From Oegoconia quadripuncta (taxonomy: Eukaryota; Arthropoda; Insecta; Lepidoptera; Autostichidae), in assembly GCA_949316235.1 (NCBI GenBank), contig OX438744.1:28578778-28642777 (forward strand): a stretch of 64,000 bases of DNA, read 5' to 3'. Every line of letters starts with the position of its first letter. The stretch's first letter is position 1. Below the pieces are notes generated by a model. That model did no database searches. It was not told the origin of the DNA and saw only the letters and a list, made by a program, of their open reading frames with translations. Below, one piece after another: positions 1 to 11,968 of the stretch. A program made the translations under genes and the position numbers.

Positions 1-205
1 GGCCTCCATAGATATGCAAAGCGACCGGTTGCAAGCGGCCTGTATCCAGCGACTTCGAACGACCTTTATCAGGTAGTCCGTTCACCTTGCGAGTAGATAG
101 TTTAAAAAAAACGTAAACTGCCTATGCCAATACCTTCTATTTCACTTACCTAATATGACCTATTTTTTTTCCTTACGGTAAAAAACTCATCCGGTATAAA
201 CATAT
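1..205 (+). repeat. LINE-type fragment plus a shared 90-bp repeat
   Basis: Bases 1-115 match 3030-3135 (the 'GGCCTCCATAGA' block followed by 'TATCCAGCGACTTCG'). This type of sequence occurs in many lepidopteran non-LTR elements. Bases 119-205 ('CTTACCTAATATG ... TTCCTTACGGTAAAAAACTC') recur at 3748-3822 and 46086-46135 in the same direction and at 45497-45560 inverted. No gene is visible here. Confidence 0.6.
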
Positions 206-410
206 TTTTTTTATTCACAACGGATTTAATAATCTTTACAATAATGGCTACTGATTGGATGATTTTGATATTGTGTCTTTATATGTGATTTACGTGCAAT
301 TAACATTAGATTAATAAATTTTTATACATAACTTGATCATATCGAAAGAGCATGTACTCGTAGTACGCAAATCTCTCAAGAATCAGCCCGAAAACCCCGA
401 AAAACAAATT

Positions 411-712
411 GACCCGGAAACCCCAACACATTTGGGGGACTGGCTATCTTATCTTTGACAACCGGAACACAACAATGCTATTAACATTGCTGTTTGGCAG
501 CAGATTTAGATAAGATGGTGGTAGCTAGCCAGGCGGGTATTTAATATGCCCTACCACCGACCAAACCGAGTACTAAATATATACCCCGCAACCCAATGTT
601 GTTTACGTTGAGCCACGGAGGCGGTTAAATGTAATATTAATATTAATAGTGACGTTTTCAAGTGATAATTTTATCCTATGAAATAAAATATTTTGATTTG
701 ATTTGATTTGTA
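411..712 (-). mobile_element. SINE-A fragment next to a LINE 3' tail
   Basis: Bases 411-626 are an antisense copy of the tRNA-derived SINE called 'SINE-A' here. It has lost the tRNA B-box segment: the sequence jumps from 'TACCCCG' to 'CAACCCAATG'. Bases 640-712 are a LINE 3' end, ending in repeated TTTGA units, which matches 8620-8692. Confidence 0.7.
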
Positions 713-842
713 AGTAATATAACTGGTAATAAGTCAGCCATCCAAGACAAACTATCGCCATGGGTCATAATAGAAGATTACAAGTTAACATTATAAAAAA
801 AAACAAAAAGATAAACAAAACAAAAACTTAAACTTTTACTTA

Positions 843-918
843 AACATGAACCCCGCTGGGGATCGAACCCGCGTCCTCCGAATCGTAAACCCAATGTTGT
901 TTACATTGAGCCATGGAG
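843..918 (-). mobile_element. SINE-A tRNA-like head fragment
   Basis: The fragment contains an antisense B box ('GGGATCGAACCC') and an antisense A-box-like region ending in 'TTGAGCCATGGAG'. It is the tRNA-like head of the SINE without body or tail, not a functional tRNA gene. A shorter copy lies at 1861-1913. Confidence 0.65.
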
Positions 919-1384
919 TTAAATGAGGAGGCGGAATGGTTCCTTTGAATAAAATTTGCTCTCCTCAATATAGTTTCCTCCAGGCACGGTTCAAAATTCC
1001 GCCCTGTATTATATTTGGCCTTGTCATTTTAACATGCATCTACGTAAGTAGTAGTGAGTCGATCGGGTAGAGACGCGTCCGTATTGATTTTTGTCGAAAG
1101 TATTTTTCATTTTTATCAACAGTGGTAGTTTAAAGATAATGCCATGTGCGATAAGCTAAATTAAAAATATACTAAATCGTCCATCGATTTGTGTTATCGT
1201 TACATACATGTCGACGAAACTATTGTTGGAAGCCACTTTGGTTTATGATGAATTTATCACGGTGTTTTTCTAACGTGCCGACAGGTGAAATGTATGAGCT
1301 TTGTATAATTGGAAAATTTAGAAAATCTCCGACAATAACACCAATTAGTCGAAACTGTTTTGGCTTAATGTGTTGTAGACGTGG

Positions 1385-1640
1385 GGGGGGGGGATTCCAC
1401 ATAGTCAACACAAGAACATTCGCACTAAGCGGTTCGACTCTTCATTCATAATGCGAACAGCCAAAGCATGGAACTCCCTTCCGGCGTCAGTCTTTTCTGA
1501 ATCCTACAGCCATCCTCCACAGGGTGAATAGGTATCTACTGGGATCGCGTGCTTCATCTTCGACCAAATCGTCACTCTTCATCAGGTGAGATTGTGGTCA
1601 AATGCGTATCCAGTTAATCATAAAAATATTATTATTCTTA
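1385..1640 (+). mobile_element. LINE reverse-transcriptase C-terminal fragment (broken)
   Basis: The translation contains '[14 protein letters not shown]', the C-terminal signature of a lepidopteran non-LTR reverse-transcriptase ORF. The upstream part ('HIVNTRTFALSG') is in another frame, so the copy is frameshifted. It ends in the 3' tail 'CATCAGGTGAGATTGTGGTC'. Related copies are at 12484-12590, 31255-31430, 38339-38512 (reverse), 55230-55400 and 59922-60225. Confidence 0.7.
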
Positions 1641-2324
1641 TAACAGTTTATTGCGTACACAAAAAAAAAACAATTACAGATATCTTTAGTTATTAATAAA
1701 TAAGATATTACTCCTACAAGAGATATCTTCAAGTATTTTTTTTAATATAATTTTTGATTTTCAGATCAACAATTAAATTAAAGTTACGACTTTGAATTTC
1801 ATTGCTTTGTAAAATATAAATATAAGATCTCCTAAAACATTTTTTTTTTTAATTTACTTATGGGGATCGAATCGTAAACCCAATGTTGTTTACATTGAGC
1901 CACCGAGGCGGTTAATATTATAAGAAAAAAAACATATTTTCCATCTTGTATCTGATATGATTATAAATTTAGAGAAGAGAAGACTAGAGAAGACCTTTGT
2001 GTATAACCGTCTATAGTGTGGAATTAAAGTTTTTTTTTTAATAGTGTTTCTAACAACTTATGTTACGGTTAGTCTCAATGACCCCTTTTAAAATTTGACA
2101 GCGGTCACAACTGTCAATTATAAATTTGTAAATCCTCGGTCACCTGGCGTGGGGGCGCGAGGGGGAGGGAGCGGGTTCGATTCCCGCCGCGAATGATTGA
2201 AAATAAATACGCTCGCGACATGAGTGACGAACACGAACGCCGTGGAGTGGACTTAGGTGTTTTGAATTTTGTATTTTAGTTTATTTAACACTACATTTTT
2301 CACGTGTTATTAACAAACATACAA

Positions 2325-2560
2325 GGTACAATAGGCGAGCTTATCCATACAAGAGATCTCTTTCAGCTAACGCCGTCTAAATTAGAAAATTGAGGACTAT
2401 TACAAATACAAAATACACTTTATTGCACAAAAGGAGAATATACATTTTACAAAGCACAATACTGAAAAGAGTACAATTAGGCGGTATTATCACTAATAGC
2501 GATCTCTTCCAGGCAACTTTTGGATGTAGGAGTATAACTTTATAGAACAGGTAGGTTGTG
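2325..2560 (-). mobile_element. Inverted LINE 3' tails
   Basis: Two blocks with 'AGAGATCTCTTTCAGCTAAC' and 'GCGATCTCTTCCAGGCAAC' plus 'TTTATTGCACAAAAGG' look like antisense LINE 3' UTR ends (sense: GGAAGAGATC ... TGCAATAAA). No coding potential is left. Confidence 0.5.
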
Positions 2561-2999
2561 CAAAATACGGATGCAGATATGAAATAATAACATAATTAAT
2601 TACTTATTTAATAAACAAAAATTAAAACCATACATATATATTATATACATAAATAGCTATATATACAGATGAATACTACATACATAACAAAAATATCAAT
2701 CAATCAACCAATTAAATATTTTATTTCGGATAATTCCATATTAGGTTAGTAAGTCTTAGTTTATGTTAGTATAAAATTGGTCATACAACAATAATAATAA
2801 ATATAAATAAAATTTAGAAAAATGTCAAATATCAAATGTCAACTTCTAACCTACTAAAAGCGCTGTCCATTGGCTAGCAATAGTACACTCCTGTTCCTCC
2901 AAATAATATACACATACTTAAGTACCTTATAAAGATATATAATAACAGAATTAAACAATTTGTAAAGCAAAATTACTAATTAATTATGATTATTTACAA

Positions 3000-3440
3000 G
3001 TACATAACAGGACATCCACTGCAGAACATAGGCCTCCATAGACATGCAAACCGCCCGATTGCAAGCAGCCTGTATCCAGCGACTTCGTACGACCTTTATC
3101 AGGTAGTCCCTTCACCTTGTGAGTGGACTGTTTTGGAAAAAAAAAACGTTAAACTACTTATGCCGACTGTGTGTCGCAGTTTCTTACTGGTCATGGCAAT
3201 TTCAAGGGCAAGCTTTTCTCTATGAAGTTGGTGGCTTCCCCTGAATGTGGATATACAGAGCAAACTGCTCATCATATTTTGGTCTGGTCTGGTCTAATGA
3301 AAGGAGGGTTATGATGGATAAAGTGTCATCGCATAACCATCCGGTCTTCTACACCGATTTAGTGGCGAGCCGACATAATTTTCAAGCCTTTAGGAAATTT
3401 TGCAATGATTACTATTGCCATAATTATTATTCGCGGTAGC
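3000..3440 (+). mobile_element. LINE fragment with reverse-transcriptase C-terminal region
   Basis: Bases 3000-3135 repeat the first 115 bases of the window. Bases 3155-3440 translate with interruptions as '...FLTGHGNFKGKLFSMKL' then '..PECGYTEQTAHHIL'. This resembles the RNase H/Cys-His end of jockey-like LINE polymerases (LTGHG..., C-x-C-x(n)-E-x2-x-H). Stop codons and frame breaks mark it as dead. Bases 3560-3750 are probably its 3' UTR. Confidence 0.55.
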
Positions 3441-3895
3441 CTTTTGCTTCCTAAACATTAACACTCACTGCGTTGTGGCGCTGTCCTTGGTGTATCATAA
3501 CTTGATCCCCTTCCCAATAGGTTAAGCCTTAGTGTTAATTTTGAATTCATTTAGCCCCACTCCCATTTGCCGAGGGGAGAACTTCATTCCTACTTCACAC
3601 CTTTAACTCTTCTTTAATTAGTCTGGGGCCCAAGGTAGCAATAGAGACACGTAGGGCACCGTCTACCTTCAGTAGGCGCCGTGCAGAGTACCACTGTTGA
3701 TCCCAGCTTACAGGAGTTCCAGTGGGAGGAGTGTGGAGGCGGGTAATACCTATGCCAATACCTTTTATTTCACTTACCTAATATGCCCTATTTTTTTTCC
3801 TTACGGCAAAAAACTCATAAAGATATAAGCAATCACCCACTCGTTATTATATAAACTAAATGCCAGACATCGAGAGGCTACTCACCTCCACTCGC

Positions 3896-4024
3896 AAAAA
3901 AAAAAAATGTATTTGTGTAGTTTATCAACCATCTGGTATCCGTAATACAAGCCTAGTTGCTTAGTGTGGAACTAGATGGCGCTGTGTGTATGTGCAAAGA
4001 TATATTTATTTATTATATTTATTT
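3896..4024 (+). mobile_element. SINE-B 3' portion
   Basis: The sequence runs 'TATCAACCATCTGGTATCC' ... 'ACTAGATGGCGCTGTGTGTA', then a TTTATT-rich tail. This matches the body of the full SINE-B copies at 9377-9650 and 30270-30533. The tRNA-like head is missing, so it is truncated. Confidence 0.75.
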
Positions 4025-4074
4025 ACCTTCAAAGTACTTAAAATCAGAGACCGACAGACAGACAGTTTTTTTTA

Positions 4075-4345
4075 TACAGAGTGACATTGAATTCGTTTAG
4101 GTAATTCTTGTTTAGTGGAGACTCCACTCCTAATTACGAAAAACTTTCGCCAAGGAACTATATCCGAATTCGATCAAAAAATTTTCGGTTACCCCATACA
4201 AAGTAAACCATTCTGAAACCATCTTCATTACGGAAGTCCAACAATTTCGGCTGAATTCGACTATGGTTCCTAGTGGAAAGTTGTTCGTAATCAAGAATGG
4301 CGTCTCCAGTTAATGGGAATTACACGAATTCAAATTCACCCTGTA
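4075..4345. mobile_element. Fold-back MITE, 271 bp
   Basis: The two ends are imperfect inverted repeats of about 100 bp, from 'TACAGAGTGACATTGAATTC' to 'GAATTCAAATTCACCCTGTA'. It has no ORF and AT-rich flanks. The CAGGGTG-type termini and the fold-back structure indicate a non-autonomous DNA transposon. The superfamily is uncertain. Confidence 0.75.
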
Positions 4346-4539
4346 TATTTGATTATGAGAATTCACTTTTATATAATCAACAATTCGTATTAACGTCTCA
4401 TACGCAATGAAAGTGAATGATGTCCAAAATGGTTCCCATCTTCAGAACTCATCCTTAGATGGATTTATTATAGCATGGCCATGACTCAACGAAAAACTAA
4501 GCGAAGCGTGATGAACGCCGAATACTGGGGTTCCGTATT

Positions 4540-4625
4540 GATGGTGTTATTTTTATCCCCCGACGAAAAACGACGGGTGTTATGTGTTTCACGGCATTGT
4601 GTGTGTCCAGTTTTTGTCTGGAAGT
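4540..4625 (-). repeat. Dispersed 'CACCCGTCGTTTTTCGTC' repeat
   Basis: Antisense of this segment reads '...CACATAACACCCGTCG' + 'TTTTTCGTCGGGGG'. The same block is found in sense at 31450-31530 and 39620-39695. It looks like the conserved end of a transposable element that I cannot name. Confidence 0.55.
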
Positions 4626-4989
4626 ATCTTGGTAATGCGTTCTCGAATTTTAGTGCGGCTTTTTTATATTGAAGACTAAACGAGAAGACAGGTTCTTAGC
4701 CATGTTTGGTGAGAATCGGTTATGCCGTTTCAAAGATATTTAGCTTTCAACACAGTTGGTTTATTATATCTGGATGATATATAATCATTTGTTTCCCCGG
4801 GAGAGTGGTTAGTTTAAATTTTTCAAAATCCGTTTTGATAGTACCCCTAGCTGTAGATATCATCACAATTCTGTGATCCGCTGTGATCCTTCAGGGCTAG
4901 CATGATCCGTAGTCTCTCTGTAACTAAACGAGATGGAAGCCTACTGTCACATTCATGCTTTAGGAGGGTCCAGTGGCGCCCTCATGTGA

Positions 4990-5480
4990 TGAATTAAGAT
5001 TTCTATACTAATACTACAAAATTGAAGATACTATAAAACAGAAAATTATTAAGAAAGAATATTATAAAATATCTGACTATTTAGATTATAATGATCCCTG
5101 GACATAACCAGCACGTTCGCATGCCAGGCTGTTTCACAATTAATAATGAAATATAAAAACCATATGTAATATAAGAACTTTCTTGTTCTTCTCAAAGGAA
5201 AATTGCATTTGGTACAATCTGTAGCTTACAAAATGTAACATTTATTTATTTATCATTTATTGCACATACAAGAAAAAAAAACATACAGATACGACATAAT
5301 AGAGACGACTCAACAGGTTTTGCTTATTTCTACAATGAAATTTCTTCCAGCAGACCTACGAAAGAGAGATATGATTGGAAGAGGCAGACAAGACGTGCAT
5401 AATGGAAATCTAAAGAAATGAATAAGTATCATAGATCAAAATTTACTATTTTGTACCTGCAAAATAAAGCATTTTTGTCT
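4990..5480 (+). mobile_element. LINE 3' end (SLRDRF-type family) and other LINE tail
   Basis: 'AAGATACTATAAAACAGAAA' ... 'TATTTAGATTATAATGATCC' ... 'CTGGACATAACC' matches the 3' coding end and UTR seen at 8330-8692, 12780-13115, 26150-26600 (reverse) and 62690-63010 (reverse). At 5235-5350 an antisense LINE tail is inserted. The remnant at 5440-5480 resumes the 'CAAAATAAAGCATTTTTG' end. Confidence 0.6.
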
Positions 5481-7198
5481 TTGACGAAATCCAAAATGTA
5501 TTAACAGGGTGCACTTTCTTTTTGTTAGAGCTACAGTCAATTTTGGTATAAACACTGACTCAAATACTATCTAGTTCCTATCTAGTTCTGGTCGTCGAAT
5601 ACAACCTTGATTTAAGTTCACCAACAAACTAAGGAATCCTAAAACAGGGCGTCCCAGTGACATTTCGGCACTAAATCGCCTCTATACATTTTCCTCGCCG
5701 ACTCGGCGCCCGCATGTCATTTCTGCGTCCATTATAAAATGTCGGCCGTAATCGGCCTTTATTTTTATTTTATTTGCCAACGCCCCACCGCCCCACTGTG
5801 CCCCACCATGCCCCCAAACACCCCGCGACCGATATTTCAAACTTAACGACTACGCCGTAAAAATATAGCACTTGACTTGAAAAATTCTGAATGAATATTG
5901 AGTTTTTTTTTTTGGTGTTTTGTGTTTTGGAGTTGTTCTGTGGGTTAGCTAAGAATAGATTAGGACAATGATTTGGGAAGGACTTAGTTTCTTTCAAGAG
6001 GGCCCGAGTGAAATCACAAATTCACAGTCAATTTATTATTCGGTCGTGGCCATGTTTTACATTAAATTTAATCGTCTCTGTGGCTATGGACTGACGGATA
6101 TATATGTTTGTATGGAATAAACATGATGAAACGGATGTAGCTGGTTCGATTCCTAGCGGGGTTCTAGATTGCAATACTTACATTAGTCATGTCGTACACG
6201 ACATTTGTCTTACAAGACAAAAGAAGCCAAAGGTAATGTCAGACAGAACTTGAAATATTGATACTCATGTGGTTTTTCTATTCGATTTTTATTAATCGAT
6301 TTGCACATCACATATAGTCCACTTTTTAATGGAAGAGGTCCTATGTTCGGCTGTGTTTATTTTTTTTATGTAGATATTTTCATCGACAATTCCGAGATTT
6401 GAATTGAATTTGAATTGGCGGCTGATTTGTGTGATTCTTTTTGTAAATGAAAGACATTATCGTCAAGTTGGTTCCATTGTAATTTTAGTATAATCGGTTC
6501 AGTAGTTTTTTTTTGTAATTAAGGTAAATAAAAGAATAGTTTGACATATTTAGACTATATGTATAATATAAAGCAGCTTGGGTTTCGATGGAAAAGTGTA
6601 GAGGATGTCGGTGTGATTACCAATAAATATTTAACAAATCATGGATTATCAGGTCAAGCTGCTATACCGCAACTGGCCATCTAAACTGTAAGAACTAGAA
6701 GGGTCGCCATGTTACGAAAACGATTAAACACTAAATTGTACAGAACCATAAATATAATTATTATTATACAGGAAGAAATCTTAGAATAATGCACAATATA
6801 AGTGTACCAGTGAAAGGGCTTGCTGGCTCAGCTGACGCTGCAAACGCAATACTTAGAAGATGTTATACTTTGTAAGTGAATTTGTCAATTTAAGGAAATG
6901 AATCATTTAACCATAATCCTTGTCATATATATGCATTTACCACTGTCCGTCAATAAAGTCTATTGTCTTGCAGAAAGCCATAATTTTCATATGACCCCGT
7001 TGTTACCTGAAAAATCGAAGGCATGGCACGCAATCTGCCAATTACGTCTAATAAATAGCAATCAGCTGGTCACGTCATGTTATATCTGAGTTGACCAATT
7101 GAAAAACATCCCCCAGGTCAGCCAAGGTCTTTCATAAACATTATATACTTACGTCTTAAAGAAAGGCCAAGTCAAAAGTACTATAAACCGACGAGCAT
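5481..7198. other. Unassigned DNA
   Basis: No gene was recognised here. A C-rich patch at 5780-5825 (CCCCACCGCCCCACTGTGCC-like) stands out from the AT-rich background, but the longest frame across it (75 codons, minus) resembles nothing known to me. Confidence 0.4.
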
Positions 7199-7226
7199 GT
7201 AGATAGATAGATAGATAGATAGATAA
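7199..7226. repeat. (AGAT)n microsatellite
   Basis: About seven uninterrupted AGAT units. Confidence 0.95.
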
Positions 7227-7829
7227 TTTGTTTATTTGCCTCTAAGCACATTGCACAATTATAACAATTAGTAATACAGAACAGAATAGTATAGTAGTAT
7301 TACAGGAATAAAAATTCTAAAGTGTCAGTTATTTATGTGCTGTAGGGACAAAATGGTTCCAATTCAGCATGGTGCTCCGCCCGCGGACGGATGGAGCGCT
7401 GGTATTCTGTTGGGACCAGTTTGGAACTAGTGAGCGGTATGAGACAATATGTATAAACAACCTTATGAGAGTGAATGAAGGAAAAGAGGTGTGTCAGGAT
7501 CGTAGCAAGTGGAAGTCTGTGGTCTCTGCCTATCGCTACGGGAAACAGGCGCGACTTTATGTATGTATGTATATACTTACAATTGGGTATTAATATATGG
7601 TGGCAATGGTCTCGCTAGACGGGTAGCGCTGATTCTGGGACATGACGTGTCAAAATGAAAGATCCCAAAATTACCAGTGTATACAGGGCGTATAAAGTAA
7701 AAGAAAGCACGAATGAAATCGATCAAAATTCAAATCGACTAAGCAAAGTTAATACATCATTTATGGGACACTGTATATGCTTTTATAACCGAGAATAACG
7801 TTAATCTAACCGAGAAAAAATCAAGATCA

Positions 7830-8042
7830 TTTTTTTATGCACAACGGGTTGGTAGTACTTGACCTCAATCACACATGATGTTAAGTGAAGGTGAGATCGA
7901 AGGTGGAAGCGTACTGATCCGGAAACCCCAACACATTTTGGAGGACTGGCTATCTTATCTCTGACAACCGGAACACAACAATGCTATTAACATTGCTGTT
8001 TGGCGGCAGATTTAGTTAAGATGGTGGTAGCTAGCCAGGCGG
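7830..8042 (-). mobile_element. SINE-A, tail plus body
   Basis: The antisense element begins with the oligo-T tail and 'ATGCACAACGGGTT', passes through 'CACATGATGTTAAGTGAAG' and ends at 'GTAGCTAGCCAGGCGG'. The tRNA-derived head is missing (5' truncated). Confidence 0.8.
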
Positions 8043-8329
8043 AAAGAATTATTATAGAAAGAGGAAATAATTTCCATTTTCTAGTAAATTGAAAAGCAAT
8101 ACGTTTTTATCAGAGCACTCGAAACAAAGCCAGAGTTATTTGTATGTCTATCGGTGGGTCAATTATAATAATGGCTACGTGAATTTATAACAATCATTCG
8201 TAGGGTTGCCGCAAGAGTCGACCCCGGACGCTCGACAGCTATGTTATTCTCTAAGCCCAAAGAAACAAGCGCGAATCCAGCGTTGTGGACATGGTGGGCA
8301 TGCCCACAATCTTAATTGAGGTCGGTATG

Positions 8330-8692
8330 CTTTTATAATAGGTTCCAGTGGACATTCAAAATTTACCTTTAAATAAATTCAAAACCATCATAAAACAGAC
8401 ATTATTTACCAAAGGCTATTATAAAATTTCTGACTATCTGGATGATAAGCAAGCATGGACATAGACCGCTCGGCGATATTCAGCCTAATTATACGATATA
8501 ATATAATTGTAACCCAAACTTATTTAAAAGAGCAACCCTTGAGTTTCTTGCTCGTTCTTCTCTGGGGAGTCTGCTTTGCGAATGAGCAATAATGTCAATA
8601 ATTTTAATATTAAGATAAAAAATGTGACGTTTTCAAGTGATAATCTTATCCTACGAAATAAATATTTTTTGACTTTGACTTTGACTTTGACT
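8330..8692 (+). mobile_element. LINE 3' end with (TTTGAC)n tail
   Basis: It encodes the decayed C-terminus 'VPVDIQNLPLNKFKTIIKQ', continues into the family 3' UTR ('CGAGTTTCTTGC' type motif at 8530-8560) and ends in four TTTGAC-like units. Target-primed reverse transcription commonly leaves such tails. Confidence 0.7.
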
Positions 8693-8999
8693 ATGCCGAA
8701 GTTATATCCTTTCCCAAAAAAAAAACAACAATGAACCGTGCGTGATTCAGAGCGCAGTTCACATTGAGAGCTAGCTCACCAAAAGATGTCAACATTTTGA
8801 TTGAGTGATACTTCTCGGGTTCAGCATATAGGTATAGGCAAAATGTTGTAGAGAAATAAGTACTAATGTGGTTGATTTAACATTTAAAATTGCATGTGAT
8901 ATAGTGACACTATGAGATTACGGCGAATAATTTCTCCGTGTCTTCATGCTCCAATTTCTGTTGACAAGCAGTGACTCCATAGTTGTTTGAACTCTCTCT

Positions 9000-9376
9000 T
9001 CAATTTAAGAGCTATGTTCTTGTCGGTGGAGTCCTTTCCATACTTCTCTACATTCCGCCTTTTCTGTGACTTCCTGATACGACACGGCATTTACTTTTTC
9101 CTTTACTTGTACCATGTATGTTCTTCTAGGCCTTCCTCTCTTCCTCTTCGCCTCTACTTTTTCTTTAATGATGTTCTTGATAAAGTTGTCGTGTCGCATC
9201 AGATGACCTTCCGTTTTCAATGATCTTCAAAAACCTTCTCATTCACCATCTGCAGCACCTCTTCATTGCTATTTCTTTCCATCCAGCTTATTCTCTCCAT
9301 TCTTCGCCCACATTTCAAATGCTTCTAATCCTTCTCTATCACGTTGTGTCATTGTCCACGTTTCACTTCCATATAT
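9000..9376 (-). mobile_element. LINE polymerase C-terminus (RTE/CR1-like), broken
   Basis: The minus-strand translation includes 'GHLMRHDNFIKNIIKEKVEA' followed by 'KRKRGRPRRTYM' and 'EVWKGLHRQEHSS', then a stop. This is a stereotyped end of insect LINE reverse-transcriptase ORFs. Upstream (9223-9376) the frame is broken, with fragments such as 'EMWAKNGENKLDGK'. Confidence 0.75.
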
Positions 9377-9650
9377 GACCTGTTTAGCAACTCTGACCAC
9401 TATACCAAAAGGTTGCGGGTACGAATCCCGCTAGGGGCATATTGTTTGTGTGATGAATACGGACATGTGTTACCCGAGTTATGGATGTTTTCATTTATAA
9501 TAAGTATTTATTTACAAAAAAAAGAAAATGTATTTATGTAGTATATCAACCATCTGGTATCCACAACACAAGCTTATAGTTGCTTAAAATGGAACTAGAT
9601 GGCGCTGTGTGTATGTCTACGGATATTTATATTTATTATTATTATTTATA
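9377..9650 (+). mobile_element. SINE-B, nearly full length
   Basis: It has a tRNA-like head with a B box close to 'GGTACGAATCCCGC', the 'ATGAATACGGACATGTGTTA' body, 'ATCAACCATCTGGTATCC' and the terminal 'GATGGCGCTGTGTGTATG' followed by a TTTATTA-rich tail. It lies directly beside an antisense LINE end. Confidence 0.8.
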
Positions 9651-10055
9651 TAGAGCAATGCTCCAGTATGTATAGTTATATTCATTTTCTTTCTAAAAAA
9701 TTTTTTTTTTTATTTCTAGACCCATACGGACGAAAGCCCTTAGCTTTTTGTTATACCTATATCAGATAATCATATGAAACCTTTGGGTTTTAAGTGACAA
9801 CCCTACGTATAGGAAATCAATAGCTTTATATGAATCTCAACAGTCAAGTTAGTTATATGTATTTTGTGTATACTTACTGTATATTATTAATTATATATTG
9901 TCTGCCAAATCGCTGTAAATAGATACTTTTAAAACATTGTAGTTTAATCTGACGGATGACCTAGTCCAGCTATACTCAAAGTTTGCTGCGCGGAACCTTA
10001 GGGCTCCGCAAAAATACTCGTCACAATGAAAAAATTAGGATGCAGTGTAAATTAA

Positions 10056-10309
10056 TATATAAATAATTTTTGCACATACACAACGCCATCTAGTTCCACA
10101 TTAAGCAACTAGGATTGTATTATGGATGCCTGATGGTTGATAAATTACACAAATACTTTTTTTTGTAAATAAATACATATTTAAAACATCCATAACTCGG
10201 GAACACATGTCTGTATTCATCATACAAATATATGCCCCTAGCGGGATTTGAACTCGCGACCTTTTGGTATAGCAGTCAGAGTTTCTAACCACTACACCAA
10301 ACCGGTTGT
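10056..10309 (-). mobile_element. SINE-B, full length, antisense
   Basis: It is the mirror of 9377-9650: the terminal 'ACACAACGCCATCTAG' comes first and the tRNA-like head last, with antisense B box 'CGGGATTTGAACTCGCGACC' and A box. Short ORFs across it are chance frames. Confidence 0.85.
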
Positions 10310-11069
10310 CATGTAAGTTGTCCGTTTCAAAATTTCAACTATTTTTAACCACTTGAGCCGAAATTTGGCATAGTTATGTAAATTCGGTGACACTGCACCA
10401 AATAGGTCGTCAAATTAAAATATATCTGAATATTTCAACGTAAAATTAAAATCTATGTTAATGTCAAGCATAATAAGATTATTATTGATAATAAAGGTTC
10501 GTCATCCAAAAAGTTTAAAAACCGTTGATCTAGTCATAAATTGAAACTTCAAAAATATTCACGATCTGATGCGGTGGTGGATCTATCAGACTCTACCAGA
10601 CACCATCCATCTCCATCTCTATGAAGTACATACCCTGTCCAAAATAAAACGCCCCCCAGTACTAAATAACAATAACACTTTAATAAGCTAAATTGATGTC
10701 TACTCCCTGACAAGTAATTAAACTTGTTTCTGGACTTTTTAATATAAAACTTTTCACTTTGGCCTGGAGAAAAAAAAAACGTAATGAAAATCGCATCTTT
10801 AGGCGGCCCGCAGTTGTTTATATACAAATAATAATGCTGACATGGACGAAAGAAAGCCAAGTGGAGAGAGTATAACGACTAAAAAACATTGGTGACATTT
10901 TTAGTACCTCTTAATGTGGTCACGTATTTTTAATCCCAAGAAACGAGGGGCGTAAGTTTGAAGCCTTTGCTTGTCTATGTTGTCTGTGGTCGATTTGAGT
11001 TTTCGTAAGTTGCGTTTGCGATATGGTTTTTTTGCAGTTTCCAAGACATTTAGTTCTTAACGGAGTTCG

Positions 11070-11425
11070 ATTATTTAAGAGTGTCGGGATTTATAAACCT
11101 TGTTGCTAGAAGAGACGTTCATACATACATAGCGTCACTACCCCTATCCCAAATGTGGAAGCCAGAGATATCCCAATCATTAGTGTTTGAGTGTTCCAAA
11201 CATACCATCTACTACCACGTACGACTAACGAACGGACTTCCGGCAGCGGTATTCCCGAACGAGTACGACATTGGAACCTTCAAGAAACGAGCCTACACCT
11301 TCCTGAAAGGCCGGCAACGCATCTGTGACCCTTTTGGTGTTGCGGGTGTCCATGGGCGGCGGTGATTGCTTTCCATCAGGTGACCCGCATGCTCGTTTGC
11401 CGCCCTCTCATATAAAAAAAAACAT
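11070..11425 (+). mobile_element. LINE C-terminal fragment ('GVAGVHGRR' family)
   Basis: The translation ends '[20 protein letters not shown]' then 'VAGVHGRR' and a stop. The 3' tail is 'TTTCCATCAGGTGACCCGCA' then 'CGTTTGCCGCCCTCTCATAT' and an A-run. A second sense copy is at 38095-38337 and an antisense tail at 36895-37012. All are 5' truncated. Confidence 0.8.
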
Positions 11426-11807
11426 TAAAAGTTTGATGCTTGAAACAACAGCCATCGTTCATCTTTCGAAGTATACAGAAATGCAAACGTGAGTGTGTGC
11501 CCAACGTCGCCGTTAAAACGTCTAAATCTATAGATGTTTTTCGATGGAAAGTCCCACAGTCGCCTTTCACGACACCTAAGGGAATAGATGGGTTGGTTCT
11601 ATTATTTTTACATACCGAAACCAAACAGCCCATCTGTTATCCAATATAATTTGACATTGGAAACAGTTTCCATAATGAGCTTTCAAACAAACAAATACGC
11701 TTTATTGTTTAAATATGTATATAGGTATTTTGTTTGAATTGATGTACGTAAGTTAGTGATCTTAGATTACGAATCACCAATTTAGATAAGCCAAGTTATC
11801 TGGTATT

Positions 11808-11968
11808 AATGGTGTCGATTCGAATGTACACCAACTAAACTAAACTAAAACCAGTTTTAGAGTAGTACTGTCTCTTTCTCCCTGGAACAGTACGATGCGA
11901 CGGCACCACTCCAAAACTGGTTTTAGTTTAGTATAGTTTAATTAGTGTACATCCGAATCGACACCATT
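11808..11968. mobile_element. Fold-back MITE, about 160 bp
   Basis: The inverted arms of about 60 bp begin 'AATGGTGTCGATTCGAATGT' and end in its near reverse complement. Inner parts carry 'CTAAACTAAAACCAGTTTTA'. Decayed relatives with the same 'AACTAAACCCAGTTTTAAAG' core lie at 13620-13690, 45430-45480 and 46140-46410. Confidence 0.8.

Noticed and set aside
9377..9450. tRNA-like sequences with A and B boxes (also at 10240-10309, 16534-16600, 30270-30340, 36499-36574, 40210-40272, 46020-46057, 48060-48144)
   Set aside because: Each is the head of a SINE with a shared body; acceptor stems and anticodon arms are not intact, so these are not tRNA genes.
11081..11365. 94-codon ORF as a host gene
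   Set aside because: Its end is the stereotyped C-terminus of a LINE polymerase, with a second copy at 38.1 kb.
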